Of a stretch of DNA of 64,000 nt, positions 1 through 9,717 are shown piece by piece. Every line of letters starts with the position of its first letter. Positions within the stretch are counted from its first letter, which is position 1. The position numbers and the translations under genes are program-made. The notes beneath the pieces are model-generated. The model searched no databases. It saw only the letters and a program-made list of their open reading frames with translations, and was not told the DNA's origin. Origin of the DNA: Paludibacteraceae bacterium (GTDB lineage Bacteria; Bacteroidota; Bacteroidia; Bacteroidales; Paludibacteraceae); the NCBI GenBank assembly GCA_017557345.1, contig JAFYZR010000123.1, positions 62,001 through 126,000 on the forward strand, in the 5' to 3' direction.

Positions 1-855
1 GAACTGACACCCGAGCAGACGAAGAAACGTATCATCGCCTTGTGTCTCGTCTTTGCCGTTGTGCTCTTCTTCTGGATGGCTTTCCATCAGAATGGTTTGA
101 CTTTGACCTATTTCGCAAATGAATTTGTTACGCCGGTTGTAACAGGTATTCAGACGATGGCATTTGATATCATCAATCTGGTATTAGTGGCTATTCTGGT
201 ATATGCCTTATTCGGCATCTTCGGAGATGGCACACGCAAAGCAAAAACCATCTGGGGATGTGTCGGTGCAGCCGTTATTGGTGCTTTGGTTTATAAATAT
301 CTCAGCCACCCAGCAGAGATTGGTATCGCAGCACCTATCTTCCAGCAGTTCAACCCGTTCTATGTAGTTGCTTTGACACCGGTTAGCATGGCTATCTTCG
401 GTGCTTTGGCAAAGAAAGGCAAAGAACCGAGTGCTCCGCGTAAGATTGCTTACGGTATGTTAGTAGCCGCGGCAGCTTATGCCCTGATGGCATTCTGCTC
501 TATCGGTCTGTTAACTCCGTCCGAACAAGAACTGGCACGCGTTACCGGCAACGGAACATTCGTTAATGCCAATGTCCTTATCTTGACCTATCTGGTTCTG
601 ACTTTCGGAGAGTTATTGCTCAGCCCGATGGGAATATCGTTTGTCAGCAAAGTGGCTCCTCCGCAATACAAAGGTATGATGATGGGTGGCTGGTTTGTCG
701 CAACAGCACTCGGTAACTTCCTCGTTTCCGTTGGTGGATTCCTTTGGGGCAATCTGCCTTTGTGGCTCGTTTGGGGTGTATTTATCGGTGTTTGCCTCGT
801 AGCCGCTATATTTATGTTCTCAATGATGAAAAAACTTGAAGACGCAACAAAATAA
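1..855 (+). CDS. POT-family peptide/H+ symporter, C-terminal part
   Basis: This is the 3' end of a proton-coupled oligopeptide transporter (POT/PTR branch of the major facilitator superfamily), an inner-membrane importer of di- and tripeptides. The reading frame is open from the first base of the window, so the true start lies upstream; an in-frame TTG at 40 is only an accidental start. The visible 284 residues contain about seven hydrophobic segments. The stretch WMAFHQNGLTLTYFANEF and the late segment FGELLLSPMGISFVSKVAP are typical of Bacteroidetes POT transporters. Its stop codon shares one base with the next start (TAATG), which suggests translational coupling. Confidence 0.85.
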   Translation, partial: ELTPEQTKKRIIALCLVFAVVLFFWMAFHQNGLTLTYFANEFVTPVVTGIQTMAFDIINLVLVAILVYALFGIFGDGTRKAKTIWGCVGAAVIGALVYKYLSHPAEIGIAAPIFQQFNPFYVVALTPVSMAIFGALAKKGKEPSAPRKIAYGMLVAAAAYALMAFCSIGLLTPSEQELARVTGNGTFVNANVLILTYLVLTFGELLLSPMGISFVSKVAPPQYKGMMMGGWFVATALGNFLVSVGGFLWGNLPLWLVWGVFIGVCLVAAIFMFSMMKKLEDATK

Positions 856-1424
856 TGGAAGAGTTAATTAACTATTTTGCTACTCTTGAAGCGCGTATTG
901 CTGCGCTGGAAGAGGCACAACAAACCAACGAGGCTGTTATTGCTTCGCTGGAAGCGGAAGTGGAGGAGCTGAAAAGCCGTCCCGAGCCCGAACCGCAGAT
1001 AGTCGAGAAGATTGTAGAAAAAGTAGTGGAGAAACCGGTAGTGGTTGCTGCTCCTGTTGCCAAACCCGAGCCCAAACCCGCTCCTGCACAAGAACAAGTT
1101 GCCAAACCTGCTCCGGCACCAGCGCCAGTTTCCAAACCAGCACCTGCTCCTGCGCCTGCCGCAGAACCGGCATCACCGAAAGCAGCTATTTATGGCAAAG
1201 CAGTAGATGACATCCGTTTGGCTATTTCGTTAGGCGACCGCTTCCTTTATCAGCGTGAGTTATTCGGTCAAAATGCTGAATTGATGCAACGCACGTTAAC
1301 GGAATTGAACGAATTAGGATCATTTGATGAGGCTCTGGTGTATATAACCACGCATTTCCAATGGGATACGGAAAGCAGCACATACCAGCAGTTCCTGGTA
1401 ACTCTGCACCGTCGCTTTGGATAA
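855..1424 (+). CDS. coiled-coil/proline-rich protein of unknown function
   Basis: A 189-residue protein with three parts. Residues 1-40 form a predicted coiled coil. Residues 41-110 are a low-complexity Pro/Ala/Lys/Glu linker with repeated KPAPAP-like units. Residues 112-189 are a compact acidic domain containing DRFLYQRELFGQNAELM and ending FLVTLHRRFG. I recognise the C-terminal domain as one that recurs in small Bacteroidetes proteins without an assigned role. There is no signal peptide, so it is probably cytoplasmic. It overlaps the transporter stop by one base and lies 13 bases before rsmI, so it is probably co-transcribed with both. The repetitive linker also creates long spurious frames on the other strand. 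Confidence 0.75.
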   Translation: MEELINYFATLEARIAALEEAQQTNEAVIASLEAEVEELKSRPEPEPQIVEKIVEKVVEKPVVVAAPVAKPEPKPAPAQEQVAKPAPAPAPVSKPAPAPAPAAEPASPKAAIYGKAVDDIRLAISLGDRFLYQRELFGQNAELMQRTLTELNELGSFDEALVYITTHFQWDTESSTYQQFLVTLHRRFG

Positions 1425-1437
1425 TTACTGAATACTA

Positions 1438-2103
1438 ATGCTCTATATCGTTCCTACACCGGTTGGCAATCTGCAGGACATGACGTTCCGTGCGATTGAA
1501 ATGCTAAAATCCGTAGATCTGATTTTGGCGGAAGACACCCGTACCAGCGGCGTGTTGCTGCAGCATTTCGATATTCATACGCCGCTGAAGAGTCATCATA
1601 AGTTCAACGAACATGAGACTTCGGCGGATATCGTAGAACGCCTGAAAGCGGGTGCAAACATCGCACTTATCTCTGATGCCGGAACTCCTGCTATTTCAGA
1701 CCCCGGCTTCTTCTTGGTAAGAGCCGCAGCGGAAGCGGGAATAGAAATCCAATGTCTGCCGGGAGCTACGGCTTTTGTGCCGGCACTCGTGGATAGCGGG
1801 TTACCAAACAATCACTTCTATTTTGAAGGATTCCTGCCGCAGAAGAAAGGACGGCAAACAAGATTGCAGTATCTGGCTCAACTGGACGAGACCTTCATCA
1901 TCTATGAGTCGCCATTCCGCTTGGTCAAGACGCTAGAGCAACTGGCTGCAGCATGCAGCGAGGAACGTAAAACTGCTGTAACACGTGAGATAAGCAAAGT
2001 GCACGAAGAAACGGTACGTGGCACATTAGCCGAATTAATAACACATTTCAAGCAAACCCCGCCGAAAGGCGAAATAGTTATTTGTGTAGCAGGTAATGAG
2101 TGA
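1438..2103 (+). CDS. rsmI: 16S rRNA (cytidine-1402-2'-O)-methyltransferase
   Basis: RsmI uses S-adenosylmethionine to 2'-O-methylate C1402 in the decoding centre of 16S rRNA. The N-terminus LYIVPTPVGNLQDMTFRA and the following ILAEDTRTS are family hallmarks. ISDAGTPAISDPG is the glycine-rich SAM-binding loop of the tetrapyrrole-methylase fold, and YESPFR follows at about residue 160. At 221 residues it has the short form usual in Bacteroidetes, lacking the extra C-terminal segment of the E. coli protein. Its last 8 bases overlap the start of the downstream flippase gene. Confidence 0.95.
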   Translation: MLYIVPTPVGNLQDMTFRAIEMLKSVDLILAEDTRTSGVLLQHFDIHTPLKSHHKFNEHETSADIVERLKAGANIALISDAGTPAISDPGFFLVRAAAEAGIEIQCLPGATAFVPALVDSGLPNNHFYFEGFLPQKKGRQTRLQYLAQLDETFIIYESPFRLVKTLEQLAAACSEERKTAVTREISKVHEETVRGTLAELITHFKQTPPKGEIVICVAGNE

Positions 2104-3550
2104 GATGAAATCCTTGGCGAAGGACACCGCCATTTATGGACTTAGTTCGATTATAGGCAAGTTTCTGAACTACCTTCTCGTTCCGCTGTATACATACGCA
2201 TTAGCGCGAACAGCCGACTATGGTATTGTGACTAACTTGTATGCATGGACTGCTCTTTTGCTGGTCATCCTGACCTATGGTATGGAAACGGGCTTTTTCC
2301 GTTTCGCCAATCGGGAAGACTATGATGCCAAGAGCGTTTATAAAACGGCATACTTTACGCTCTTCTGCACCAGTGCGCTCTTTGCACTTCTCGTCATCGT
2401 TTTCCGGCATCCTATAGCGAATGTCTTGGGTTATGCGGATCACTCAGAGTTTGTTGCGATGATGTTTGCCACGGTGGCTGTGGATGCGTTTGCTTGTATT
2501 CCATTTGCCTACCTGCGATATCAAAAGCGCCCGATACGGTTTGCAATTCTCAAACTGCTGTTCGTATTGCTCAACATCGGCTTTAATCTGCTGTTCCTGG
2601 TGGTTTTAGGAAAGAATGATGTTTTCTACGTCTTCCTAAGCAATATCCTTGCTACCACTATTCAGACCTTGTGCTTATTGCCGATGACGATGCCGAAAGG
2701 CGGACATTTTGATGGCAAGGTGCTAAGAGATATGTTGCGTTACTCCTTGCCGCTACTCATTCTCGGTGTGGCAGGTATTATGAATCAGACGCTCGATCGT
2801 ATTCTTTTCCCTTATCTTTATACTGGTGCGGATGCCCAAGCACAATTAGGTATCTACGGAGCATGCTTCAAAGTGGCAATGGTGATGATGATGTTTACCC
2901 AGGCTTTCCGTTATGCCTATGAGCCGTTTGTCTTCGCCAAGCATAAAGACCGCCAGTCTGTAGAAGCGTATGCCGATGCGATGAAATACTACATCATCTT
3001 CTCGTATCTCATCCTATTAGGCGTTATTTTCTATCTGGATATTTTCCGTTATATCGTTGCCAGCGCTTACTGGGAGGGACTAAAGATTGTTCCTGTTGTG
3101 CTATGGACCTATGTCTTCCAAGGCATTTATTTCAATCTCAGTTTCTGGTATAAGCTAACGGATGAAACCAAATGGGGCGCATATTTCTCCCTCATCGGTC
3201 TTGCCATCACACTTGTGCTGCAGATAGTCGGTGTTCCGCTGATCGGTTACTGGGCAAGTTGCGGAAGCAGTCTGGTTTGCTATTTCGTTATCATGCTGCT
3301 CTCCTATTTTATCGGCCAAAAGAAAGCACCTATCCCTTATGACCTCAAGCGCATCGGCATCTACACATCCCTTACACTCGGACTGTTGGCTGTCTATTAT
3401 GCGCTCAGGCTCTACTATATCAGCAACATGTGGGTTCTAATGGCTATAGGCACAGTATTATTAGGCATATACCTAGTTGTATTAACACGTAAAGATTTTC
3501 CTATTCAAGATGTTCTCAGGAATCGTAGAAACAATGGCTCAGGTCGTTAA
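2096..3550 (+). CDS. polysaccharide flippase (MOP superfamily)
   Basis: A 484-residue integral membrane protein of the MOP (Wzx/MurJ-like) exporter superfamily. Such proteins flip lipid-linked saccharides across the inner membrane. The start LAKDTAIYGLSSIIGKFLNYLLVPLYTYAL is the usual first segment of oligosaccharide flippases, and about 12-14 hydrophobic helices can be counted. The substrate cannot be told from sequence, and no glycosyltransferases lie nearby. It overlaps rsmI by 8 bases and ribE by 41 bases. A second ATG at 2105 is an alternative start. Together with the paralogue further downstream it brackets the ribE-FKBP genes. Confidence 0.85.
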   Translation: MSEMKSLAKDTAIYGLSSIIGKFLNYLLVPLYTYALARTADYGIVTNLYAWTALLLVILTYGMETGFFRFANREDYDAKSVYKTAYFTLFCTSALFALLVIVFRHPIANVLGYADHSEFVAMMFATVAVDAFACIPFAYLRYQKRPIRFAILKLLFVLLNIGFNLLFLVVLGKNDVFYVFLSNILATTIQTLCLLPMTMPKGGHFDGKVLRDMLRYSLPLLILGVAGIMNQTLDRILFPYLYTGADAQAQLGIYGACFKVAMVMMMFTQAFRYAYEPFVFAKHKDRQSVEAYADAMKYYIIFSYLILLGVIFYLDIFRYIVASAYWEGLKIVPVVLWTYVFQGIYFNLSFWYKLTDETKWGAYFSLIGLAITLVLQIVGVPLIGYWASCGSSLVCYFVIMLLSYFIGQKKAPIPYDLKRIGIYTSLTLGLLAVYYALRLYYISNMWVLMAIGTVLLGIYLVVLTRKDFPIQDVLRNRRNNGSGR

Positions 3551-4136
3551 GATTGAGACCGAGCAAACCAATAAGCATTTCACGCTTCGCAATCCCTTTG
3601 GCGAACCGTTAAGCATCGACCAGTCGATTGCGCATAATGGCGTGTGCCTGACAGTCGTTCGTATCGAAGGCGACTTATATACTGTAACTGCCATGCAAGA
3701 GACGCTTCGTCTGACGAATCTTGACCTCCTTCGCGAAGGCGATTGGGTGAATGTAGAGCGCTCCATGCTGATGGGCGGACGTTTGGACGGACATATCGTA
3801 CAGGGGCACGTAGACCAAAAAGCCACATGTATCGAAGCCAAAGAAACCAACGGCAGCTGGTATTTCCGCTTTGAATACGACTCTTCACGCGAGATGATTG
3901 AACGCGGGTATTTCTGCGTGGACAAAGGATCAGTTACTATCAATGGTGTCAGTCTGACGGTTTGCGAACCGGATATACAAGGCAACAAAGGCTTGGTTTC
4001 CGTTTGTATCATTCCGTATACCTACGAGAACACCAATTTCAAATATATTAAAAAGGGAACGGTTGTCAATATCGAATTCGATATCCTTGGCAAATACCTT
4101 TCCCGCTATGCAGCAATTTTAAATCACAAATCATAA
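3510..4136 (+). CDS. ribE: riboflavin synthase, alpha subunit
   Basis: This enzyme dismutates two molecules of 6,7-dimethyl-8-ribityllumazine to riboflavin and a pyrimidinedione, the last step of riboflavin synthesis. The start MFSGIVE is diagnostic. The protein shows the expected two lumazine-binding repeats: the first holds the HNGVCLTV motif (about residue 42) and the second VTINGVSLTV (about residue 140). Both repeats and the usual total length (208 residues) are complete. The gene begins inside the end of the flippase gene and its stop is directly followed by the next ATG, so expression is probably coupled. No FMN riboswitch is seen upstream. Confidence 0.95.
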   Translation: MFSGIVETMAQVVKIETEQTNKHFTLRNPFGEPLSIDQSIAHNGVCLTVVRIEGDLYTVTAMQETLRLTNLDLLREGDWVNVERSMLMGGRLDGHIVQGHVDQKATCIEAKETNGSWYFRFEYDSSREMIERGYFCVDKGSVTINGVSLTVCEPDIQGNKGLVSVCIIPYTYENTNFKYIKKGTVVNIEFDILGKYLSRYAAILNHKS

Positions 4137-4649
4137 ATGAACAACAGTTTATCTTTTCAATTAGGAACATCCGTTGCACAATATCTGATGCAATACGGAC
4201 AAAAAAAACTCAATTATGAAGAGTTCAAAGCAGGTATCGACTATGTAATGAATTTGTCGTCCAAATCCAAAGAAGAAGGCGAGAAATTCTTGGCCGAAAA
4301 TGCAAAACGCGAAGGTGTTAAGACGACTGCCAGCGGTCTGCAGTATGAAGTATTGGAAGCCACCCTCGGTCAAAAGCCGAAGGCTACCGATACCGTTAAA
4401 GTGCACTATGAAGGTACGCTTATTGACGGAACTGTCTTTGACAGCAGTTACAAACGCGGCGAGCCTATCTCTTTCCCGCTTAACGGTGTTATTAAGGGAT
4501 GGACGGAAGGCCTGCAACTCATGTCTATTGGCTCGAAATACAAATTCTTCATACCCTATCAGCTGGCTTATGGAGAAACCGGTGCAGGGGGTTCTATTCC
4601 GCCCTATGCAGCACTTATTTTTACCGTTGAACTTTTAGGAATTGATTAA
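4137..4649 (+). CDS. FKBP-type peptidyl-prolyl isomerase, short cytoplasmic form
   Basis: A 170-residue prolyl cis-trans isomerase of the FklB/Mip type. Residues 1-60 are the helical dimerisation region. Residues 62-170 are the FKBP domain, with [18 protein letters not shown], the loop [13 protein letters not shown] and [14 protein letters not shown]. There is no signal peptide, so it should act in the cytoplasm as a folding helper. The ATG follows the ribE stop with no gap. The FKBP part is very similar at DNA level to the next gene, pointing to tandem duplication or conversion. Confidence 0.9.
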   Translation: MNNSLSFQLGTSVAQYLMQYGQKKLNYEEFKAGIDYVMNLSSKSKEEGEKFLAENAKREGVKTTASGLQYEVLEATLGQKPKATDTVKVHYEGTLIDGTVFDSSYKRGEPISFPLNGVIKGWTEGLQLMSIGSKYKFFIPYQLAYGETGAGGSIPPYAALIFTVELLGID

Positions 4650-4684
4650 CATATAAATCACAATTTTAAAATTACAAATCACAA

Positions 4685-5935
4685 ATGAAAAAGATTAGTA
4701 TCTTTTTGCTGGCCGCACTGGCTATGATTTCCTGCGGCAGCAGCTACAAGGCACAAGATGTTAATTTGACCAACGAAACCGACTCTGTCAACTACGCGCT
4801 GGGTCTCATTAACGGTCTGCAAATCAAAATGTATTACCTTTCCAAAGACAGCTCGGACGAGGCAGTAGCTGAGTTTATTGATGCAATGGAAAAGGCATAC
4901 TTGAACAAAGAAGAGGAACTGAGTGAAATCGCTCAGACCGGTCGTCAATTCGGTACTTCGGCTAAGATGTTTGAGAAAAAAGGCCTGGCAGAGAATGATG
5001 CATGGGTTCTCAACGAGAAGCTTTTCTTCCAAGGCGTTGTAAACGCGCTCTTTGAAGATACTACCGTCCTGAATGCGGAAGAGTCAGAATCGTTCCTCAT
5101 GGCTAATTACCAAACGGCAGGACATCCTGAAGAGAAACAAGGGAAAGTTGTTTATGCCAAATGCCCGAAGAGTGCCAAAACGGTGGCTCTGAACAACAAG
5201 CTGGATTCCATCAACTACGCCTTTGGTTTCATGAACGGTTCACAAGTTAAGAGTTATCTTCTGGCTAATGATACAACCGGAGAAGGACGTGAAGAGTTTA
5301 TTGCTAATGTGAACAAAGGCCTCAAAGAGAAAGTGCACAATCCGCAAGTAGCAAACATGGGAAAGAATATCGGTAAAGCCATTCGCGAACAAGAGCCTGT
5401 CGGCTTGATGAATATCCCCGGATTGGAGACTAACTATGACATGATCAAGCAAGGCTTCATCAACGGACTTTATAACTATACCGAGTTAATGGATCGTCAG
5501 ACTGCCAGTCAATATGTAGATGCCACGATTGCTAGAATCAAATATGGCGAGAACAAGGCTGCAGGTGAGCAATTCTTGCAAGAGAACGCTCTCCGTGAGG
5601 AGGTTAAGGTAACTGAATCCGGCCTGCAATACGAAGTATTAAAACAAGGAAAGGGCAAGAAACCGACCGCTGAGCAAACCGTTAAAGTGCATTATGAAGG
5701 TACGCTTATTGACGGAACTGTTTTCGACAGCAGCTATCAGCGCGGCGAGCCTATTGAGTTCCCGCTTAACGGTGTTATTAAGGGTTGGACGGAAGGTCTA
5801 CAACTCATGCCGGTTGGCTCGAAATACAAACTCTACATCCCGTACGAACTGGGTTATGGCGAGCGCGGAGCAGGCCAATCCATTCCTCCATACGCTACAC
5901 TTATCTTCACGGTTGAGTTGCTGGAGATCAAATAA
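4685..5935 (+). CDS. FKBP-type peptidyl-prolyl isomerase lipoprotein with doubled N-terminal domain
   Basis: A 416-residue exported prolyl isomerase. The leader [20 protein letters not shown] has a lipobox ending at Cys17, so it is probably an envelope lipoprotein. Two related helical FKBP_N-like segments follow: [17 protein letters not shown] near residue 33 and [17 protein letters not shown] near residue 170. A C-terminal FKBP domain occupies about residues 305-416 and holds the same catalytic loops as the upstream short gene. The usual Mip protein has one N-terminal dimerisation segment, so the doubling is unusual. It lies 35 bases after the short paralogue and 15 bases before the second flippase. 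Confidence 0.9.
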   Translation: MKKISIFLLAALAMISCGSSYKAQDVNLTNETDSVNYALGLINGLQIKMYYLSKDSSDEAVAEFIDAMEKAYLNKEEELSEIAQTGRQFGTSAKMFEKKGLAENDAWVLNEKLFFQGVVNALFEDTTVLNAEESESFLMANYQTAGHPEEKQGKVVYAKCPKSAKTVALNNKLDSINYAFGFMNGSQVKSYLLANDTTGEGREEFIANVNKGLKEKVHNPQVANMGKNIGKAIREQEPVGLMNIPGLETNYDMIKQGFINGLYNYTELMDRQTASQYVDATIARIKYGENKAAGEQFLQENALREEVKVTESGLQYEVLKQGKGKKPTAEQTVKVHYEGTLIDGTVFDSSYQRGEPIEFPLNGVIKGWTEGLQLMPVGSKYKLYIPYELGYGERGAGQSIPPYATLIFTVELLEIK

Positions 5936-5950
5936 TCAATCAAGTGATTT

Positions 5951-7429
5951 ATGGGCGTTATCGCTAAGCAATCCATACGTGGTACAATAGTTACCTATCT
6001 GGGCATCGCCGTAGGCGTTGTTACCACGTTCTTCGTGTTAACCCGTTTCCTCACTACCGAGGAAATAGGGTTAGCGCGAGTGCTTATCGATGCGGCCACT
6101 CTCTTCATCGGGCTGGCGCAGCTGGGTACCAGTACCAGCATTATCCGATTCTATCCCTATTTCCGCGAGAAAGAAAGCGAAGAAGACCATGGCTTCTTTT
6201 TCTGGGCACTGGTAGTGCCGTTCATCGGTTTTGTTCTCTTTGCATTTGTTTTCTGGGCATGTAGAGCACCTTTAGGGGCATGGTTCGGAGAAAAGTCTCC
6301 ACTCTTTGTGGAATACTATTACTTCGTCTTGCCGCTGGCATTCTTCATGCTCTACCAGACGATTTGCGAATCAACATGCAATGTGCTTATGCATATTGTG
6401 GTACCGAGGGCGGTAAAGGAATTGATTGTCCGGGTTGGATTACTGGCTTTGTACCTGCTGTACGCTTTCCGCGTCCTCTCGCTTGACGGATTCGTCATCG
6501 GGCTGTGTGTCAATTATGCCGTTGCAGCACTCATCAACCTCTGCTATTTCTTCTCGCTCAAGCGAATCCGTCTACGGCCGGACTGGCACTTCTTGCGCGA
6601 GAACAAGAGTCTTGTAAGGCGATATCTGACTTACACGGGATTCTTGCTTATCTCTGCCCTCACATCGGTCTTAGCCCCCACTCTTTCTTCGTTCTTCGTA
6701 ACGGCGAAGATGGGATTGGACAATACAGGTATTTTCGCCATTGCCACTTATATGGCCGCTTTGGTTAGTGTGCCCAATCGCTCTGTAGCTGCCATTGCCT
6801 CGCCGCAACTGGCAAGGGCTATCAAAGAGAAGAACCAGGAGGAATGCAGCCGGCTCGTTGGACAGGTGACGCGAAACATGCTCCTTATTGGCGGATTTAT
6901 CTTACTGCTTATTTGGTTCAATATTGATCTTATTTTCCATATCTTGCCAAATGGTGAGACTTTTGCTTCGGCACGCGAAGTAGTACTGGTGCTGGGCATC
7001 TCACAACTTATCTTGGCATCCTTTACCATTTGCCTTACTGCCCTTAACTATAGCCGTTTTTATGCTTTTAGCCTATTGTTGTCACTCATCCTGACCGTTA
7101 GTGCTATACTCTTGAATAATTATCTCGTCCCGCATTTCGGGATGGACGGAGCCGCATGGAGTAACTTGCTTTCGTACGGTCTCTATTTCCTGCTGATATG
7201 GCTGACGTTACGTCTCACATGCCGTTTCCGCATCCTTGATTGCCGTTGGTGGTGGATACTGCTGCTGCTCATCGGCCTCTTTGTCTTGAATACACTATGG
7301 CAGCATTACCTGCCGACACTTAATATATGGCTCGATGGCATCCTGCGGACACTGGTTCTGCTTGGCGGTGGCGCTTGGGTGGCCTATAAAGCAAAACTTT
7401 CACCGGAGATTAATGCGTTACTTCGTTGA
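5951..7429 (+). CDS. second MOP-family polysaccharide flippase
   Basis: A 492-residue polytopic inner-membrane protein of the same superfamily as the flippase upstream, but not a close copy. It begins VIAKQSIRGTIVTYLGIAVGVVTT, a standard start for oligosaccharide flippases, and has about 14 hydrophobic helices. A conserved-looking central stretch, LTSVLAPTLSSFFVTAKMGLDNTGIF, is followed by the C-terminal polysaccharide-biosynthesis half. The substrate is unknown. The last 17 bases contain the start of truA. Confidence 0.85.
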   Translation: MGVIAKQSIRGTIVTYLGIAVGVVTTFFVLTRFLTTEEIGLARVLIDAATLFIGLAQLGTSTSIIRFYPYFREKESEEDHGFFFWALVVPFIGFVLFAFVFWACRAPLGAWFGEKSPLFVEYYYFVLPLAFFMLYQTICESTCNVLMHIVVPRAVKELIVRVGLLALYLLYAFRVLSLDGFVIGLCVNYAVAALINLCYFFSLKRIRLRPDWHFLRENKSLVRRYLTYTGFLLISALTSVLAPTLSSFFVTAKMGLDNTGIFAIATYMAALVSVPNRSVAAIASPQLARAIKEKNQEECSRLVGQVTRNMLLIGGFILLLIWFNIDLIFHILPNGETFASAREVVLVLGISQLILASFTICLTALNYSRFYAFSLLLSLILTVSAILLNNYLVPHFGMDGAAWSNLLSYGLYFLLIWLTLRLTCRFRILDCRWWWILLLLIGLFVLNTLWQHYLPTLNIWLDGILRTLVLLGGGAWVAYKAKLSPEINALLR

Positions 7430-8156
7430 GTTCTCATATGACGGAACGGATTTCCATGGCTCGCAAACGCAGCCGAACGGAAATACGGTACAGGCGGAGA
7501 TGGAAAAGGCCTTCTCCACCATCTTGCGTCATGATGTGCCGCTTACTTTTGCAGGCCGTACCGATGCGGGCGTGCATGCGCAGAAGATGGTAGCGCATTT
7601 CGATTTAGACAAAGCCTTGCCTGCCAATTTTGCCGGGCGGCTCAATAATCTCCTGCCGCCTTCTATTGCCGTACATGCCATCCGCCGTGTGACGGACGAA
7701 GCACACGCACGATTTGATGCACAAAGCCGAACATACCATTACCGCATCACCACGCGTAAGAACCCGTTCCTGCGTTATACGCACACACGAGTGGCTGCAG
7801 GCCTCGATTTCGATGCCATGAACGATGCGGCCCAACTGTTGCTCGGCAAGCAGGATTTCGCTTCTTTCTGCCGCGTTCACACGGATGTTAAAACGACCCT
7901 TTGCGATGTTCAGGAAGCCCGTTGGGTGCAGTTGTCCGATACCGAGGCTTATTTTGTTATCACAGCCGACCGATTCCTCCGAAACATGGTGAGAGCCGTA
8001 GTAGGCACACTCTTTGAAATAGGGCGTGGCAAAATGACCAAGCAACAACTGGCGGATATTATTGCTGCCCATGACCGATGCAAAGCTGGGCATTCGGCGC
8101 CTGCTGAAGGGCTCGCATTAGTGGAAATTATTTATCCTCAAAATATATACTTATGA
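7413..8156 (+). CDS. truA: tRNA pseudouridine(38-40) synthase
   Basis: TruA converts uridines 38-40 of the tRNA anticodon stem to pseudouridine. I chose the ATG giving MRYFVEFSYDGTDFHGSQ, the family's normal N-terminus; a longer frame upstream lies inside the flippase gene and looks unrelated. The catalytic aspartate is in GRTDAGVHA at about residue 50. FLRNMVRAVVGTL, a second conserved block, is near residue 190. The length of 247 residues is normal. It overlaps the upstream flippase by 17 bases, and its stop overlaps the next start (ATGA). Confidence 0.95.
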   Translation: MRYFVEFSYDGTDFHGSQTQPNGNTVQAEMEKAFSTILRHDVPLTFAGRTDAGVHAQKMVAHFDLDKALPANFAGRLNNLLPPSIAVHAIRRVTDEAHARFDAQSRTYHYRITTRKNPFLRYTHTRVAAGLDFDAMNDAAQLLLGKQDFASFCRVHTDVKTTLCDVQEARWVQLSDTEAYFVITADRFLRNMVRAVVGTLFEIGRGKMTKQQLADIIAAHDRCKAGHSAPAEGLALVEIIYPQNIYL

Positions 8157-9694
8157 AGAAACTCAGTCTCATTCTTCTGGCTATAGCCGTTTTGACGGCT
8201 TGCAGCTCGTCAGACTTCCAAACTACCAGGCAAAGCGATATGAATCGCCTGACCAAGTCAGCTTGCTTCAAGATGCCCAAAGTGTCTGTGCCGTCTTTTC
8301 CAGGCCGCACCTTCAACGTGGTGGATTTTGGAGCGGACAGGACAGGTGTCCTCTTGTCCACCGAGGCCATCAAGCAGGCTATTGACAGATGCTCAGAGAG
8401 CGGAGGAGGAACGGTCGTTATACCCGAAGGCATCTACTTTACAGCGCCCATAACGCTCAAGTCCAACGTGCGCCTATATACCGAACCGAACAGTTTCATC
8501 CTTTTCAGTCACGACCTCGACCTCTATAATATCTACGACGAATGGTTTGAGGGCATTCCTACCAAGCGCTGCACCAGCCCGATTAACGCAAGAGACGCTG
8601 AGAACATCGCTATTACGGGACACGGCACTTTTAATGGCAACGGAGACTGGTGGAGACCGCTTAAGCAGAGCAAGATGGCTCCCGGGCAATGGAAAAAGCA
8701 CCTCAAAGAGAAAGGCGGCATCGTAGCCAACGATATCTGGTATCCCGATAGTGCCTCGCTGCTGGCGCAGAGTTATTGTCTTGACCAGAACGTGCCCGTT
8801 ATTGACGACGACAGCCTGTGGCAGGTCGTTAAATCCTTCCTGCGGCCCGTAATGCTGCATTTCGTAGGATGCAAGAATATCCTGCTGGAAGGTGTGACCT
8901 TTGAAAATTCTCCGGCATGGAACCTGCACCCTATGTGCTGCGAGAACGTTATCCTGCGCGACCTCAACGTACGCAATCCGTGGTACAGCCAGAACGGAGA
9001 TGGAGTGGATATCGAGTCATGCAAGAATGTGGTCATCAGCCGTTGCTCTTTCGATGTGGGCGATGATGCCATCTGCATGAAGTCCGGCAAGGACCAGCCC
9101 GGACGAGACAGGGGCATTCCTACGGAAAACGTCATCGTGGATGATTGTGTCGTTTACCATGGCCACGGAGGCTTCGTTTGCGGTTCGGAGATGTCGGGAG
9201 GAATCAAGAACGTGCAAGTGACCAATAACCTCTATATCGGCACGGATGTGGGATTGCGGTTCAAGTCCACACGCGGACGGGGTGGCATAGTGGAAAACAT
9301 CTTCATCAAAGGCATCAACATGATCAACATCCCGAATGAAGGCCTGCTTTTCGACCTCTTCTACGGAGGCAAGGCGGCAGGTGAAGAATCTGAAGAGGAA
9401 CTCGCTGCCAGGATGAATGCCTCGGCGCCTCCGGTAAGCGAAGAGACTCCCGCGTTCAGAAATATCGTCATCGAAGATGTCAAGGGTACCAATATCAAAC
9501 GGGCCATCTATTTCAACGGGCTACCGGAGATGAAGATCAAGAACGTCACGTTGCGTAATATGTCCATCAGCTGCACCAAAGGTGCACTCTTCCGGCAAAC
9601 GGATGGGCTGGTTATCGATAACGTCCTTATTGCCCCGCAAACAGGCGAAGCTTTCTCCCTTGCTCCTACGGTTGAGAATGTATCGATTAAATAA
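8153..9694 (+). CDS. glycoside hydrolase family 28 (polygalacturonase-type) lipoprotein
   Basis: A 513-residue exported pectinase. The leader ends in a lipobox (LTACSSS, Cys17). The mature part begins with the FNVVDFGA block common to GH28 enzymes and then forms a right-handed beta-helix. The GH28 catalytic blocks are present in order: NGDGVDIESC, GDDAICMKSG, GHGGFVCGSEMSGG and RFKSTRGRGG. Expected substrates are polygalacturonan or rhamnogalacturonan backbones. It is translationally coupled to truA rather than located in a SusCD-type polysaccharide locus. A rhamnogalacturonan acetylesterase lies 32 kb away. Confidence 0.9.
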   Translation: MKKLSLILLAIAVLTACSSSDFQTTRQSDMNRLTKSACFKMPKVSVPSFPGRTFNVVDFGADRTGVLLSTEAIKQAIDRCSESGGGTVVIPEGIYFTAPITLKSNVRLYTEPNSFILFSHDLDLYNIYDEWFEGIPTKRCTSPINARDAENIAITGHGTFNGNGDWWRPLKQSKMAPGQWKKHLKEKGGIVANDIWYPDSASLLAQSYCLDQNVPVIDDDSLWQVVKSFLRPVMLHFVGCKNILLEGVTFENSPAWNLHPMCCENVILRDLNVRNPWYSQNGDGVDIESCKNVVISRCSFDVGDDAICMKSGKDQPGRDRGIPTENVIVDDCVVYHGHGGFVCGSEMSGGIKNVQVTNNLYIGTDVGLRFKSTRGRGGIVENIFIKGINMINIPNEGLLFDLFYGGKAAGEESEEELAARMNASAPPVSEETPAFRNIVIEDVKGTNIKRAIYFNGLPEMKIKNVTLRNMSISCTKGALFRQTDGLVIDNVLIAPQTGEAFSLAPTVENVSIK

Positions 9695-9717
9695 ATACAA
9701 ATGTTCTATTTTTCCGT

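Noticed and set aside
864..1176. Three open frames on the minus strand within the proline-rich gene
   Set aside because: They arise from the CCA/GCA-rich linker of the plus-strand gene; their products are low-complexity and lack start context or family features.
7335..7412. Longer N-terminus for TruA
   Set aside because: The extra 26 residues are encoded inside the upstream flippase gene in another frame and do not resemble TruA.
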